From Rhodanobacter sp. DHB23 (lineage in GTDB: Bacteria; Pseudomonadota; Gammaproteobacteria; Xanthomonadales; Rhodanobacteraceae): a stretch of DNA of 64,000 nucleotides. This document shows positions 1 to 9,821 of the stretch, one piece after another. The position numbers were made by a program, and so were the translations under genes. The notes below the pieces were generated by a model. The model saw only the letters and a program-made list of their open reading frames with translations. It ran no database searches and was not told where the DNA came from. The stretch's first letter is position 1; the number at the start of each line of letters is the position of its first letter. The stretch covers positions 248,001-312,000 of the forward strand of contig NZ_JACYXK010000025.1 in NCBI RefSeq assembly GCF_014842975.1, in the 5' to 3' direction.

Positions 1-873
1 CTGATGGCGCATGCCCATGCCGACATCGCCGCCTTGAGCGTGGCCGCCGGCAACGTGGGCCTGGGCCACACCGTACGCAACGCGCGCACCCTGCGCGACC
101 TGCTGGGCGCCACGTTCCCGGTGTTCCCCGGCTGCGCCACCCCGCTGGTGCGCGCGCCGGACGAGGATGCGGCCTTCGTGCACGGCGTGGATGGCCTTGG
201 CGACGTGGGCTTCCCCGAGCCGGCGGCCGCCGCCGAGGACGAGGCCGCCGCGCTGGCGTTGCTGCGGCTCACCCGCGAGCGCCCCGGCGAATTGACCCTG
301 GTGGCGCTGGCGCCGCTGACCAACCTCGCGCTGGCGCTCAGGCTCGACCCGACGCTGCCGCAGCGCGTGAAGCGACTGGTGGTGATGGGCGGCGCGGTGA
401 CTGGCCACGGCAATACCGGCAAGGTGCCCGCCGAGTTCAACGTGGGCTTCGATCCCGAGGCCGCGCACGTCGTGTTCGAGGCTTTCCCCGCCTTCGACCT
501 GGTCGACTGGGAAGCTACCTTGCGCCACGGTTTCGACGATGCCGAGTTCGATGGCTGGATCGCGGCCGGCGACCGGCGCGCGAAGTTCTTCGAGCAGGTG
601 TTCCGCACTGCGCGCGAGTACAATGCCACGCACGACCGCAACGGCGTGGTGGCCGCCGACGCGCTGGCGATGGCGGTGGCGATCGACCCGTCCATCGTCG
701 TGCGCAGCGAGACGCGGGCGGTGGCCGTCGAGCTGGATGGCCGCCTCACCCGCGGCGCCACCGTGGTGGACTGGGCGAAGCGGCTGGGGTTGCCCGCGCA
801 GGCGCGCATCGTGCTGGAAGTGGACCAGGCGCGCTTCGCGGCGATGGTGCGCAGAGCGTTGGGCGCGGCTTGA
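1..873 (+). CDS. Inosine-uridine preferring nucleoside hydrolase, 5' end missing
   Basis: Hydrolyses the N-glycosidic bond of ribonucleosides in purine/pyrimidine salvage. The reading frame is open from base 1 (Leu-Met-Ala-His), and the family's N-terminal DTDPGxDDA calcium-binding motif is absent, so the gene begins outside the window; the ATG at base 4 is internal. Visible family features are the [17 protein letters not shown] segment (here [14 protein letters not shown]), the VVMGGAV strand, [13 protein letters not shown], and the C-terminal [16 protein letters not shown] segment that contributes a metal-binding Asp. About 290 of the usual ~310 residues are present. Its stop codon overlaps the -35 region of the next gene's likely promoter. 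Confidence 0.9.
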   Translation: MMAHAHADIAALSVAAGNVGLGHTVRNARTLRDLLGATFPVFPGCATPLVRAPDEDAAFVHGVDGLGDVGFPEPAAAAEDEAAALALLRLTRERPGELTLVALAPLTNLALALRLDPTLPQRVKRLVVMGGAVTGHGNTGKVPAEFNVGFDPEAAHVVFEAFPAFDLVDWEATLRHGFDDAEFDGWIAAGDRRAKFFEQVFRTAREYNATHDRNGVVAADALAMAVAIDPSIVVRSETRAVAVELDGRLTRGATVVDWAKRLGLPAQARIVLEVDQARFAAMVRRALGAA

Positions 874-899
874 CGCACTGCCGCGAGGCTGGTTAAACT
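870..899 (+). promoter_or_regulatory. Likely sigma-70 promoter of rpmE2
   Basis: TTGACG at 870-875 and TAAACT at 894-899 are separated by 18 bases. The -10 is 32 bases upstream of the rpmE2 ATG. The -35 overlaps the stop codon of the preceding gene. Confidence 0.5.
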
Positions 900-931
900 T
901 GTCCTCTTTTCACGCTGCAACAGAGCCCGTC

Positions 932-1177
932 ATGAAGCCCGATATCCATCCGAATTACCGCCCGGTGGTGTTCCAGGATCTGTCGTCCGACTTCGCGTTC
1001 CTGACGCGTTCGACGATTGCCGCCAAGGACACCGTCAAGTGGACGGACGGCAACGAGTACCCGCTGATCAAGGTGGATATCTCCAGCCATTCGCACCCGT
1101 TCTACACCGGCAAGCAGAAGACGCTGGACGTCGGCGGCCGTGTCGACAAGTTCCGCAAGCGCTACGCGCAGAAGTAA
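932..1177 (+). CDS. rpmE2: 50S ribosomal protein L31 type B
   Basis: Component of the large ribosomal subunit. The 81-residue product begins [16 protein letters not shown] and ends [11 protein letters not shown]. It contains no cysteine, so it lacks the CxxC zinc-binding motifs of the zinc-containing L31 and belongs to the zinc-independent type B. The internal [20 protein letters not shown] block is the L31 signature. The chosen ATG is the first codon of the conserved N-terminus; upstream in-frame codons belong to readthrough of the nucleoside hydrolase region. A strong terminator follows, so it is probably transcribed alone. Confidence 0.95.
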   Translation: MKPDIHPNYRPVVFQDLSSDFAFLTRSTIAAKDTVKWTDGNEYPLIKVDISSHSHPFYTGKQKTLDVGGRVDKFRKRYAQK

Positions 1178-1220
1178 GCGCGTTTCGCGGCCATCGCGTG
1201 GCGATGGCCTGAAGCATACG

Positions 1221-1257
1221 CACACGGGGCAGGCAGTAGCCTGCCCCGTGTGTTTTT
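1221..1257 (+). terminator. Rho-independent terminator of rpmE2
   Basis: A perfect 14-bp stem (1221-1234 paired with 1239-1252, starting CACACGGGGCAGGC) with an AGTA loop is followed by five T residues at 1253-1257. Confidence 0.93.
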
Positions 1258-1374
1258 GCGTCCGCCATCCCCGGCGCGCCCTTCGCGCCGCCGCCGGCGT
1301 GGTGCCATGCCGCTCCAGGCGATTTTCTGCGCTCGGGATACGACCATCCGCGAACGCATGGCTGTTGGCCGTTG

Positions 1375-1383
1375 TGCGATAAT
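1375..1383 (+). promoter_or_regulatory. Candidate extended -10 of the gltA promoter
   Basis: TGCGATAAT is an extended -10 element (TGn + GATAAT). No good -35 hexamer lies 16-18 bases upstream, which is tolerated by extended -10 promoters. It is the best promoter-like string before gltA. Confidence 0.35.
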
Positions 1384-1490
1384 GCGCGGATGACATCGCG
1401 GCATTCCCCGGTCGCGATGCACGTTTCCCCCTCGTCCGTCGGCGACGCCACGCGCCTCCGGCTGGCGCGACCCACGCTAAGGAGGTTCCC

Positions 1491-2786
1491 GTGTCCGATC
1501 CCAAGACTGTCAAGCTGGTGGATGAGTCGACCCAGCGCAGCAGCACCATGCCGCTGGTTTCCGGCACCCTCGGCCCGGCCTGCATCGACATCAGCACGCT
1601 GTACAAGGACACCGGCCACTTCACCTACGACGTGGGCTACGGTTCGACCGCCAGCACCAAGAGCGCGATCACCTACATCGACGGCGACCAGGGCGTGCTG
1701 CTGTACCGCGGCTACCCGATCGAGCAGCTGGCCGAGAAGTCCAGCTTCCTCGAGGTGGCCTACCTGCTGCTCAACGGCGAGCTGCCGAAGCAGGACGAGT
1801 TCGCGTCCTTCGAGAACCAGATCACGCATCACACGATGATGCACGAGTCGCTGAAGAACTTCTTCCAGGGCTTCCACCACGATGCGCACCCGATGGCGAT
1901 GCTGGCCGCCGCGGTGGCCTCGCTGTCGGCGTTCTACCACGACGACTTGAACGTCGACGACCCGGCCGACCGCAAGCTCGCTGCGATCCGCCTGATCGCG
2001 AAGATGCCGACCATCGCCGCGGCCTGCTACCGCTATTCGATCGGCTGGCCGTTCCGCTACCCGCGCAACAACCTCGAATACGTCGACCGCTTCCTGCACA
2101 TGATGTTCGAGGTGCCGAGCGAGCCGCTGCAGATGAGCCCGGTGGCCGCCAAGGCGCTGGACCTGCTGTTCATCCTGCACGCAGACCACGAGCAGAACGC
2201 CTCGACCTCGACCGTGCGCCTGGTCGGCTCCACCGGCGCCAACCCGTATGCGTCGATCGCCGCGGGCATCACCGCGCTGTGGGGCCCTGCGCATGGCGGC
2301 GCCAACGAGGCGGTGCTCAAGCAGCTGCAGGAAATCGGCACGCCGGACAAGGTCGAGACCGCGGTGCTGCGCGCCAAGGACAAGAACGACAGCTTCCGCC
2401 TGATGGGCTTCGGCCACCGCGTGTACAAGAACTTCGATCCGCGCGCGAAGATCATCCGCGAGATGTGCCACAAGGTGCTGGCCGAGCTGGGCGTCAACGA
2501 CCCACTGCTGGACGTGGCGATGAAGCTGGAAGAGGCGGCGCTGAAGGATGACTACTTCGTCGAGCGCAAGCTGTACCCGAACGTCGACTTCTACTCCGGC
2601 ATCATCTACAAGGCGCTGGGCATCCCCACCGAGATGTTCACCGTGATGTTCGCGATCGCGCGCACCGCCGGCTGGATCTCGCACTGGATCGAGCAGCACG
2701 AAACCCCCGGCTCGCGCATCGGCCGCCCGCGCCAGATCTACACCGGCGCCGGCGTGCGCGACTACGTGGCTTCCGGCAAGCGCTGA
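1491..2786 (+). CDS. gltA: Citrate synthase (type II)
   Basis: Condenses oxaloacetate with acetyl-CoA to citrate, the entry step of the TCA cycle. The 431-residue protein carries the three catalytic residues at H268 ([10 protein letters not shown]), H309 ([10 protein letters not shown]) and D366 (NVDFYSG), each offset by four from E. coli GltA, which indicates the hexameric, NADH-sensitive bacterial type. The C-terminus GRPRQIYTG is also typical. Translation starts at GTG 1491, preceded by a near-perfect TAAGGAGGT Shine-Dalgarno at 1479-1486. It stands alone between two terminators. Confidence 0.97.
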   Translation: MSDPKTVKLVDESTQRSSTMPLVSGTLGPACIDISTLYKDTGHFTYDVGYGSTASTKSAITYIDGDQGVLLYRGYPIEQLAEKSSFLEVAYLLLNGELPKQDEFASFENQITHHTMMHESLKNFFQGFHHDAHPMAMLAAAVASLSAFYHDDLNVDDPADRKLAAIRLIAKMPTIAAACYRYSIGWPFRYPRNNLEYVDRFLHMMFEVPSEPLQMSPVAAKALDLLFILHADHEQNASTSTVRLVGSTGANPYASIAAGITALWGPAHGGANEAVLKQLQEIGTPDKVETAVLRAKDKNDSFRLMGFGHRVYKNFDPRAKIIREMCHKVLAELGVNDPLLDVAMKLEEAALKDDYFVERKLYPNVDFYSGIIYKALGIPTEMFTVMFAIARTAGWISHWIEQHETPGSRIGRPRQIYTGAGVRDYVASGKR

Positions 2787-2795
2787 TCCGCAATC

Positions 2796-2850
2796 AAGCA
2801 AGGCAACGCAAAACGCCCGGCAATGCCGGGCGTTTTGCGTTGCCTTGCTT
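2796..2850. terminator. Long bidirectional terminator between gltA and the convergent gene
   Basis: A perfect 26-bp inverted repeat (2796-2821 with 2825-2850) with a 3-base AAT loop. The GC-rich core GCCCGGC/GCCGGGC is flanked by AAAACG/CGTTTT, so a T-tract follows the core on either strand. It lies between convergent genes and probably ends both transcripts. Confidence 0.88.
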
Positions 2851-2873
2851 GTGATCCGGTGGGCAGATCGAAT

Positions 2874-3200
2874 TCACCCCGGATCGCGCTCTGCTGTTGC
2901 CATGCTGGAACCCGCCACCCGGTCGTAGTGCAGAACCGTCGGAAACGGGTCGTAGAAATGATGCAGCAACTTGCGCCATTCCTGATATTCGCCGGATTGA
3001 CGAAAGCCGATCTCATGGCACTCGACCGACGTCCAACGGACCAGAAGCATGTAGTGGCCGGGCTTTTCGATGCAGCGCTGAAGTTCATGGCCCAGATAGC
3101 CGGGCATTGACGCGATGATGCGCTGAGCCGCATGGAAGGCAGTTTCAAATGCCGCCTCCTGTCCGGGCCTGACTTGCAGCTGCGCGATTTCGAGAATCAC
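2874..3200 (-). CDS. Antibiotic biosynthesis monooxygenase (ABM) family protein
   Basis: A 108-residue single-domain protein of the ferredoxin-like ABM fold. It starts MILEIAQLQVRPGQEAAFE and contains the family pattern GYLGHELQRCIEKPGHYMLLVRWTSVECHEIGFRQS in three adjoining strands. Members include small heme-degrading or quinol monooxygenases and many proteins without known substrate, so the reaction cannot be named. It ends just beyond the shared terminator with gltA. The ATG at 3200 begins directly at the first beta-strand. The next gene upstream on the same strand is only 39 bases away, so the two may be co-transcribed. Confidence 0.75.
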   Translation of the reverse strand: MILEIAQLQVRPGQEAAFETAFHAAQRIIASMPGYLGHELQRCIEKPGHYMLLVRWTSVECHEIGFRQSGEYQEWRKLLHHFYDPFPTVLHYDRVAGSSMATAERDPG

Positions 3201-3239
3201 GGCATGAAGATTCGATCAAGAATGAATTGATTGATCCGC

Positions 3240-3923
3240 CTACGCACGTCGCGTCGCGTTGGCGAGCATGCGCTCCAACTCGTCCGTGTCGTTGTCGCCT
3301 TCAGCCAGCAGTTCCTCCACGGCGGCCAGTGCAGCGCGACGCATCGGTTTCTCGTCGATGCGGTCCAGCGGCGCCTGGCGCAGCGCATCGTGCGGCAGCA
3401 CGGTGAGGTCGAATGGCAGTGCATCGGCGGCGAACAGCAGCACCGGGAATTCGGCCTGTCCGTCGCGGCTGGTGCGCAGGCGGCGCGTCTGCGTCTCGAA
3501 CGGCACGCCGTGCTCGTGCAGGTGGCGGTGCACGGCGTCGGGATCGTCGCTGAACACGTGCAGGCAGACGGCCGAATGCGCGTCGGCGGTGCCGTCGAGC
3601 ACGGCGCCGACCAGGCGCGGCTCGAAGCGGGCCAGGAAGCGCATCGCCTCCGCCGCCGCCTCGCGGCGTTCCTGCAGCAGTTGCGGCTGGCTTTCGGCGT
3701 GGAACAGGCGCTGGTGCTCGCGCAGCGCCTGCTCGATCTCCTGGTTGCGCGGCAGCGCCTGCTCGTCGAGGATGCCCAGCCGCTCGGCGGCCTTGAGCTT
3801 GGCGCGATGGAAGTCGCGGATGCCGTGCTCGCTCATCAGGCGGGCCGCTTCCTGCGCCACGCGCAGCCGGTTGCGCTGCTGGCGGTCGCTTGCATGGATG
3901 CGGTGGTGTTCGCCTCGTGCCAT
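3240..3923 (-). CDS. Conserved protein of unknown function
   Basis: A 227-residue soluble protein that I do not recognise. The first ~75 residues are strongly charged and helical (MARGEHHRIHASDRQQRNRL...), followed by a long helical stretch rich in Glu, Arg and Gln, then a mixed alpha/beta part (AVCLHVFSDDPDAVHRHLHE, FPVLLFAADALPFDLTVLP) and an acidic tail (DNDTDELERM). No signal peptide, membrane segment or cysteine cluster is visible. Codon use matches the neighbours and the frame is long and uninterrupted, so it is very likely a real gene. It lies between the ABM gene and ponA, all on the minus strand. Confidence 0.7.
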   Translation of the reverse strand: MARGEHHRIHASDRQQRNRLRVAQEAARLMSEHGIRDFHRAKLKAAERLGILDEQALPRNQEIEQALREHQRLFHAESQPQLLQERREAAAEAMRFLARFEPRLVGAVLDGTADAHSAVCLHVFSDDPDAVHRHLHEHGVPFETQTRRLRTSRDGQAEFPVLLFAADALPFDLTVLPHDALRQAPLDRIDEKPMRRAALAAVEELLAEGDNDTDELERMLANATRRA

Positions 3924-3993
3924 GTCTGATCCTCCGCCGCTTGCCCCGCCAGACTAGCGCAAGCGGTGGGGCGTGCGAAGCCGCGGCGGCCGG

Positions 3994-6519
3994 TCAGAAG
4001 ATGTTGTAGGGGTTCTGCTGTTCCTGTTGCTGCTGGGTGGCCTGGTTGCGCAGGCGATCCAGGTCCTCGACCTTGAAGAACTCGTTCATGCCGTCCGGAT
4101 CGTCCGGCGTGGTGGGCAGGCCGCTATCGCGGTTGATCGGCACGGTGGCGATGCCGGGCGGCATCGGCAGCGAATTCAGCGGCTGGCCCTTGAGCGCCGT
4201 GCCCATGTAGTCCATCCAGATCGGCAGCGCGGCCTTGGCGCCGAACTCGCCATGGCCCAGCGAGCCGTAGTTGTCGAAACCCACCCATACCGCGGTGGAG
4301 ACGTCGCCGTTGAAGCCCAGGAACCAGGCGTCGCGGAAGTCGTTGCTGGTGCCGGTCTTGCCGGCGAGGTCGGCACGATCCATCGTCTTGGCCGCGGCTC
4401 CGGTGCCGCGCAGGATCACGTCCTTCATCAGCGAAGTGATCAGGAAATCGGTGCGCGGGCCCAGCACGTGCGGCGCCAGCACGGGTGCGTGCTCGCCGCC
4501 GCCGGCGTCGGCCGGCAAGGTCTCCACGCCGGAATCGTCGGTGCTGGCGGCGCTGGCCGGGGCCGCGGCGCTGGCGTTGTCGACGAGCTGGTTGGCCGGG
4601 TGCTTGCCCATGTCGGCGGGCGGTGGGCCGGGCGGGGCGTTTTCCAGCAGGCGCGCTTGGCATTCGCGGCAGGCGCGGGCGGGATTGGCGACGTAGATGG
4701 CCTTGCCGTCGCGGTCGTCGATTTCGCTGATGAAGTACGGTGTGACCAGGTAGCCGCCGTTGGCGAACACCGCGTAGCCGCGCGCCATGTTGATCGGCGA
4801 CGTCGAGGCGGTGCCCAGCGCCATCGACAGGTTGGCCGGCAGCGCGTCGAGCGGGAAGCCGAAGCGCGTGATGAATTCGCGCGCGTAGCGGATGCCGATG
4901 GCGTCGAGCAGGCGGATCGAGACGAGGTTCTTCGATTGCACCAGCGCCTCGCGCAGGCGCATCGGGCCGGCGAACTTGTCGTCGTCGTTGCTTGGCGTCC
5001 ACAGACCGCCGGGCTTCGACGGGTCGGGCAGCGCCAGCGGGGCGTCGTTGATGATCGACGCCGGCGTGAAGCCGTGGTCGAACGCCGCCGAGTACAGGTA
5101 GGGCTTGAAGCTGGAGCCGGGCTGGCGCGCCGCCATCACCGCGCGGTTGAACTTGCTGCGGGTGAAGCTGAAGCCGCCCACCAGCGCCTCGATCGCGCCG
5201 TCCTCCGGGCGGATCGAGGCCAGCGCGCCTTGCACGGCGGGAATCTGCGCCAGTTGCCAGGCGCCCTTGTCGTCCCGCGACACGCGCACGATGTCGCCGC
5301 GCTTGAGCACGGCGTCCACCCGCGCCGGCGCCGCGCCTGCGTGGCTTTCGTTGATGTACGGGCGTGCCCACGCGATGGCGGTGCGGTCCAGCTCCACGCT
5401 CTGGCCGGTGGCGGTGACGACGGTGGCCGCGTCGGCCGAGCTGGCCGAGACGATGCCCGGTTCGAGGCCGGAAACGGCGGCATAGCCGGCGAGCGCGCGG
5501 ACGCAGTCCTGCGTGCCGGCGTCGGCGGCCAGGTCCTGGTGCGCTTCCGGGCCGCGCCAGCCGTGGCGCATGTCGTAGTCGAGCAGGCCCTTGCGCACCG
5601 CGTCGGTCGCGGCCAGCTGGTCGGCGGACTGGATGGTGGTCTTCACCACGTAGCCTTCGGTGAGCGCATCGTTACCGAGGCGGTCGAGCACTTGCCGGCG
5701 CACCATCTCGGCGAGGTAGGGCGCGTCGACCTGGATCGGCACGTCGTGCGGCGCGGCGTCGTTCGGCTCGGCGAGCGACGCCTGGTATTGCGCATCGGTG
5801 ATGTAGCGATGCCGCAGCATCTCGCCAAGCACCCAGTTGCGCCGCGCCAGCAGGCGCGCCTGGTTGGTCAGCGGGTTCACCACCGACGGCGACTGGAAGG
5901 TGGAGGCGATGGCCGCGCCCTGCGCGATGGTGAGCTGGTCCAGCGTCTTGCCGTAATAGTACGAGGCGGCCGCCGCCACGCCGTAGGAGCGATGGCCGAG
6001 GAACATCTTGTTGAGGTACAGCTCCAGGATCTGGTCCTTGTCCAGTTCCTGCTCCATGCGCAGCGCGGTGAATATCTCGATCAGCTTGCGCGAATAGAGC
6101 TTCTGCGGGCTGAGGAAGAAGTTGCGCGCCACCTGCTGCGTGATGGTGGAGCCGCCCTGCACCTTGTCGCCGCCGGCCAGGATCACGCGCCAGCCCGCGC
6201 GCACTATGCCGCGCCAATCGACACCCGGGTGATGGTAGAAGTCGGCGTCCTCAGCGGACAGCACGGCATGCTTGAGGTTGTCGGGCACGTCGGCGATGGC
6301 CACCGGGATGCGCCGCGTCTCGCCGAAAGTGGCGATCAGCTTGCCGTCGGCGCTTTCCACGCGCAGCGGCACCTGCATGTGGTAGTCCTTGAGCACGGCC
6401 ACCGAAGGCAGGCGCGGGGCCACCAGCCAGTACGCCACGCCCACCGCGAGCACCGCCAGCAGAAGACCCGAGAACGCCAGGATCAGGGCCCAGCGGAGCA
6501 GACGCTTGAGAATACGCAT
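3994..6519 (-). CDS. mrcA: Penicillin-binding protein 1A, bifunctional transglycosylase/transpeptidase
   Basis: Polymerises and cross-links peptidoglycan at the outer face of the inner membrane. From the chosen start (MRILKRLLRWALIL, 841 residues) there is an N-terminal membrane anchor (~8-35), a GT51 glycosyltransferase domain with catalytic E90 (HAVLSAEDADFYHHPG) and GGSTITQQ, an OB-like insert, and a transpeptidase domain with SxxK serine S469 (GSSFKP), SKN (QSKNLVS) and KTGT (LAGKTGTSND). The open frame extends 48 codons further upstream but that stretch is Arg/Cys-rich and unlike the family, so it is excluded. The Gln-rich tail (QQQQEQQ) is a minor oddity. Divergent from pilMNOPQ, the classical gammaproteobacterial arrangement. 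Confidence 0.95.
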   Translation of the reverse strand: MRILKRLLRWALILAFSGLLLAVLAVGVAYWLVAPRLPSVAVLKDYHMQVPLRVESADGKLIATFGETRRIPVAIADVPDNLKHAVLSAEDADFYHHPGVDWRGIVRAGWRVILAGGDKVQGGSTITQQVARNFFLSPQKLYSRKLIEIFTALRMEQELDKDQILELYLNKMFLGHRSYGVAAAASYYYGKTLDQLTIAQGAAIASTFQSPSVVNPLTNQARLLARRNWVLGEMLRHRYITDAQYQASLAEPNDAAPHDVPIQVDAPYLAEMVRRQVLDRLGNDALTEGYVVKTTIQSADQLAATDAVRKGLLDYDMRHGWRGPEAHQDLAADAGTQDCVRALAGYAAVSGLEPGIVSASSADAATVVTATGQSVELDRTAIAWARPYINESHAGAAPARVDAVLKRGDIVRVSRDDKGAWQLAQIPAVQGALASIRPEDGAIEALVGGFSFTRSKFNRAVMAARQPGSSFKPYLYSAAFDHGFTPASIINDAPLALPDPSKPGGLWTPSNDDDKFAGPMRLREALVQSKNLVSIRLLDAIGIRYAREFITRFGFPLDALPANLSMALGTASTSPINMARGYAVFANGGYLVTPYFISEIDDRDGKAIYVANPARACRECQARLLENAPPGPPPADMGKHPANQLVDNASAAAPASAASTDDSGVETLPADAGGGEHAPVLAPHVLGPRTDFLITSLMKDVILRGTGAAAKTMDRADLAGKTGTSNDFRDAWFLGFNGDVSTAVWVGFDNYGSLGHGEFGAKAALPIWMDYMGTALKGQPLNSLPMPPGIATVPINRDSGLPTTPDDPDGMNEFFKVEDLDRLRNQATQQQQEQQNPYNIF

Positions 6520-6726
6520 GTGTGGCGGAGGCCGGTTTCGAGACCGGCAGAGTATAGAGGTTGTGTCGCCAGCCACCCTGGACCGGCACATCTTAGGTTG
6601 CATGGCCGCGCGGAACGCAACATCGTGAGTCCGGGGCGGAATGGGGCTCCCGTCACACCGCAAAAAGGTGTCGACCCAAATGTGGGCGCCATCACGGGAA
6701 ATACTTGAAAAAAATGCGGCAGGCCA

Positions 6727-7871
<1,145 letters not shown>

Positions 7872-7872
<1 letters not shown>

Positions 7873-8603
7873 TGGCACACGTCAACCTCCTTCCATGGCG
7901 TGCCGAGCGGCGCAAGCTGCGCGAGCGCGAATTCTATGGCCAGCTCGGCGCCGCCTTCGTGGCCGGCCTCGGCTTCGTGTTCCTGTGGGCGCTCTGGATG
8001 GGCGCGCGCGTCGACAACCAGGGCGATCGCAACGCGATCCTGCAGGGCGAGATCAAGCAGCTCGACGTGAAGATCGACAAGATCAAGGAGCTGGACAAGG
8101 TGCGCGACCACCTGCTTGCGCGCAAGCAGATCATCGAGCAGTTGCAGGCGGACCGTTCGAAGATGGTGCACCTGTTCGACGAGCTGGTGAAGACGATACC
8201 CAACAGCGTGCGCCTCACCGCGTTGAAGCAGGCCGGCGACACCATGTCGCTGGACGGCGTCGCGCAGTCCAACGCCAGCGTCGCCGAGTACATGCGCAAC
8301 ATCGAGGCCTCGCCGTGGATGGGACACGTGGACCTGCGCAGCACCGTCAACACCCATGACGCCTCGCGCATGCCCTACGGTTTCGGCCTGAGCGTGGGCC
8401 TGGGCAAGCCGAAGGTCGACGACAGTGGCGCGCTGCTGCCTGCGGGCTCCAGCTCCGCGGCGGCGCCGGCGCATGCGGGCAGCACCACATCCCTGCCGCC
8501 TGCGTCAGCCATCGCTCCCGGCGCCAAACCGGGGGCGGCCCCTGCTCCGGCCAAGCCGGCTGATGCCGTAACCGCGGCTGCCAAGGGGGGGGCCAAGGCA
8601 TGA
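7872..8603 (+). CDS. pilN: Type IV pilus assembly protein PilN
   Basis: Bitopic inner-membrane protein that binds PilM through its cytoplasmic N-terminus and PilO through its periplasmic part. The N-terminal MAHVNLLPWRAERRK is the conserved INLLPW-type PilM-binding motif. One membrane segment lies at ~24-44, followed by a coiled coil (~55-105) and a ferredoxin-like domain (VRLTALKQAGDTMSLDGVA). The C-terminal ~55 residues are Ala/Pro/Gly-rich and low complexity, longer than in many homologues (243 residues against roughly 180-210). Overlaps pilM by one base and pilO by four. Confidence 0.95.
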
Positions 8604-9262
8604 AACTCATAGACGATCTGCGCAGCCTCGACCGCAACAACGTCGGTGGCTGGCCCCAGTCGGTCAAGATCTTCTTCACCACGCTGCTGTTCCTGCTGGT
8701 GGTGCTGGTGGGCTGGTATGCCTATATCAGCGGCCAGCAGGACGAGTTGGCCACGCTGGCGGGCAAGGAAGAGCAGCTCAAGCAGGAATTCAGCACCAAG
8801 CAGGCCAAGGCGGTGAACCTCGACGTGCTGCAGAAGCAGCTCGACGAGATGAAGGACATGCTGCGCCAGTTGCTACGCCAGCTGCCCAGCAGGACCGAAA
8901 TGCCCGAACTGCTGGTCGACGTTTCGCAGACCGCGCTGGCGGCTGGCCTGCAGGTGGACTCCTTCACGCCCCAACCCGAGGTGCCGAAGGACTTCTACGC
9001 CGAGAAGCCGATCCAGCTGAGGATGGTGGGTACCTATCACCAGTTCGGTACCTTCATCAGCGGCGTGGCCTCGCTGCCGCGGGTGGTGATCCTGACCATG
9101 CACGACGTGGCGCTCACGCCCGAGCACGGCGCCAAGAATGGTGCTTCCACCGATGGCGTCCTGGTCCTGCAGGGCACGGTGAAGACCTATCGCTATCTGG
9201 ACGAGGACGAGGCCGCCGCCGCGGTGAAGGGTTCGGCCAAGCAGGCAGGGGGGCGCAAGTGA
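8600..9262 (+). CDS. pilO: Type IV pilus assembly protein PilO
   Basis: Partner of PilN in the periplasmic alignment subcomplex. The 220-residue product has a short cytoplasmic tail, a membrane segment at ~24-44 (IFFTTLLFLLVVLVGWYAYI), a coiled coil (~50-95) and a C-terminal ferredoxin-like domain with the typical GTYHQFGTFISGVASLPRVV segment. The start overlaps the pilN stop by four bases and the stop overlaps the pilP ATG by one, implying translational coupling. Confidence 0.95.
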   Translation: MKLIDDLRSLDRNNVGGWPQSVKIFFTTLLFLLVVLVGWYAYISGQQDELATLAGKEEQLKQEFSTKQAKAVNLDVLQKQLDEMKDMLRQLLRQLPSRTEMPELLVDVSQTALAAGLQVDSFTPQPEVPKDFYAEKPIQLRMVGTYHQFGTFISGVASLPRVVILTMHDVALTPEHGAKNGASTDGVLVLQGTVKTYRYLDEDEAAAAVKGSAKQAGGRK

Positions 9263-9801
9263 TGAAGCTGTCCGCTGCCATGAAACCGGTGACGCTGACC
9301 CGCATCGGCCTGCTGCTGGCCGCCGTGCTGATGCTGGGGGGCTGCACGCGCGGTACCTCGGACCTGCGCGAGTGGATCGCCCAGCAGAAGGCCAAGAAGG
9401 GCCAGCCGGTTCCGCCCTTGCCGGTCATCAAGACCTTCGAGACCTTCACCTACGCCGACCAGGACCTGCGCGATCCGTTCGGGCCCAGCGCCGTGGAGCA
9501 GGACGCGGCTGCCAACAGCGGGCCGCGGCCGGACCAGAACCGGCCCAGGCAGCCGCTCGAGATGTTCGCGCTGGACAGCCTGAAGATGGTCGGCACCATC
9601 GGCGCAGGCCCGGGCACCGTGGCGCTGGTGAAGGACCCCATGGGCGTGATCCATCAAGTGCACAATGGCGAGTACATGGGCCAGAACTATGGCCGCGTCA
9701 CCGCGGTCAGCGACGACCACATCGATCTGACCGAACTGGTATCCAACGGCAACGGCGGCTGGATGGAGCGTTCGGCCAGCCTCGCGCTCGGCGATAAATA
9801 G
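9262..9801 (+). CDS. pilP: Type IV pilus lipoprotein PilP
   Basis: Inner-membrane lipoprotein that bridges the PilNO complex to the PilQ secretin. A lipoprotein signal ends in LMLGGC with the acylated cysteine at residue 26 counted from ATG 9262; a GTG at 9259 directly before it is an alternative start. The central region contains the conserved DPF segment (DQDLRDPFGP) and a C-terminal beta domain (MVGTIGAGPGTVALVKDPMGVIHQV, then NGEYMGQNYGRV) that binds PilQ. 179 residues, normal for the family. Confidence 0.95.
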   Translation: MKLSAAMKPVTLTRIGLLLAAVLMLGGCTRGTSDLREWIAQQKAKKGQPVPPLPVIKTFETFTYADQDLRDPFGPSAVEQDAAANSGPRPDQNRPRQPLEMFALDSLKMVGTIGAGPGTVALVKDPMGVIHQVHNGEYMGQNYGRVTAVSDDHIDLTELVSNGNGGWMERSASLALGDK

Positions 9802-9821
9802 GGGACACAGGGGCTGATGCA

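Larger units (their letters stand above)
1178..1490. other. Intergenic region rpmE2-gltA (313 bases)
   Basis: No coding sequence is supported. It holds a 9-bp hairpin at 1189-1209 (GGCCATCGC / GCGATGGCC), the rpmE2 terminator at 1221-1257, and a candidate gltA promoter near 1375-1383. The long leader (about 100 bases) between that promoter and the gltA start shows no recognisable riboswitch. Confidence 0.6.

Noticed and set aside
1189-1209. 9-bp hairpin after rpmE2 as a separate RNA element or another palindromic repeat copy
   Set aside because: Its GGCCATCGC arms resemble part of the 77-bp repeats but the flanking arms are missing, and the true terminator lies directly downstream.
6520-6663. 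N-terminal extension of PBP1A by 48 codons
   Set aside because: The added residues are Arg/Cys-rich and unlike the family; ATG 6519 gives the standard basic-plus-membrane-anchor N-terminus.
3973-6708. A 911-codon open frame on the plus strand opposite ponA
   Set aside because: It is an antisense shadow of the PBP1A gene created by GC-rich codon bias; its translation is His/Arg/Val-rich low-complexity sequence, while PBP1A shows all catalytic motifs.
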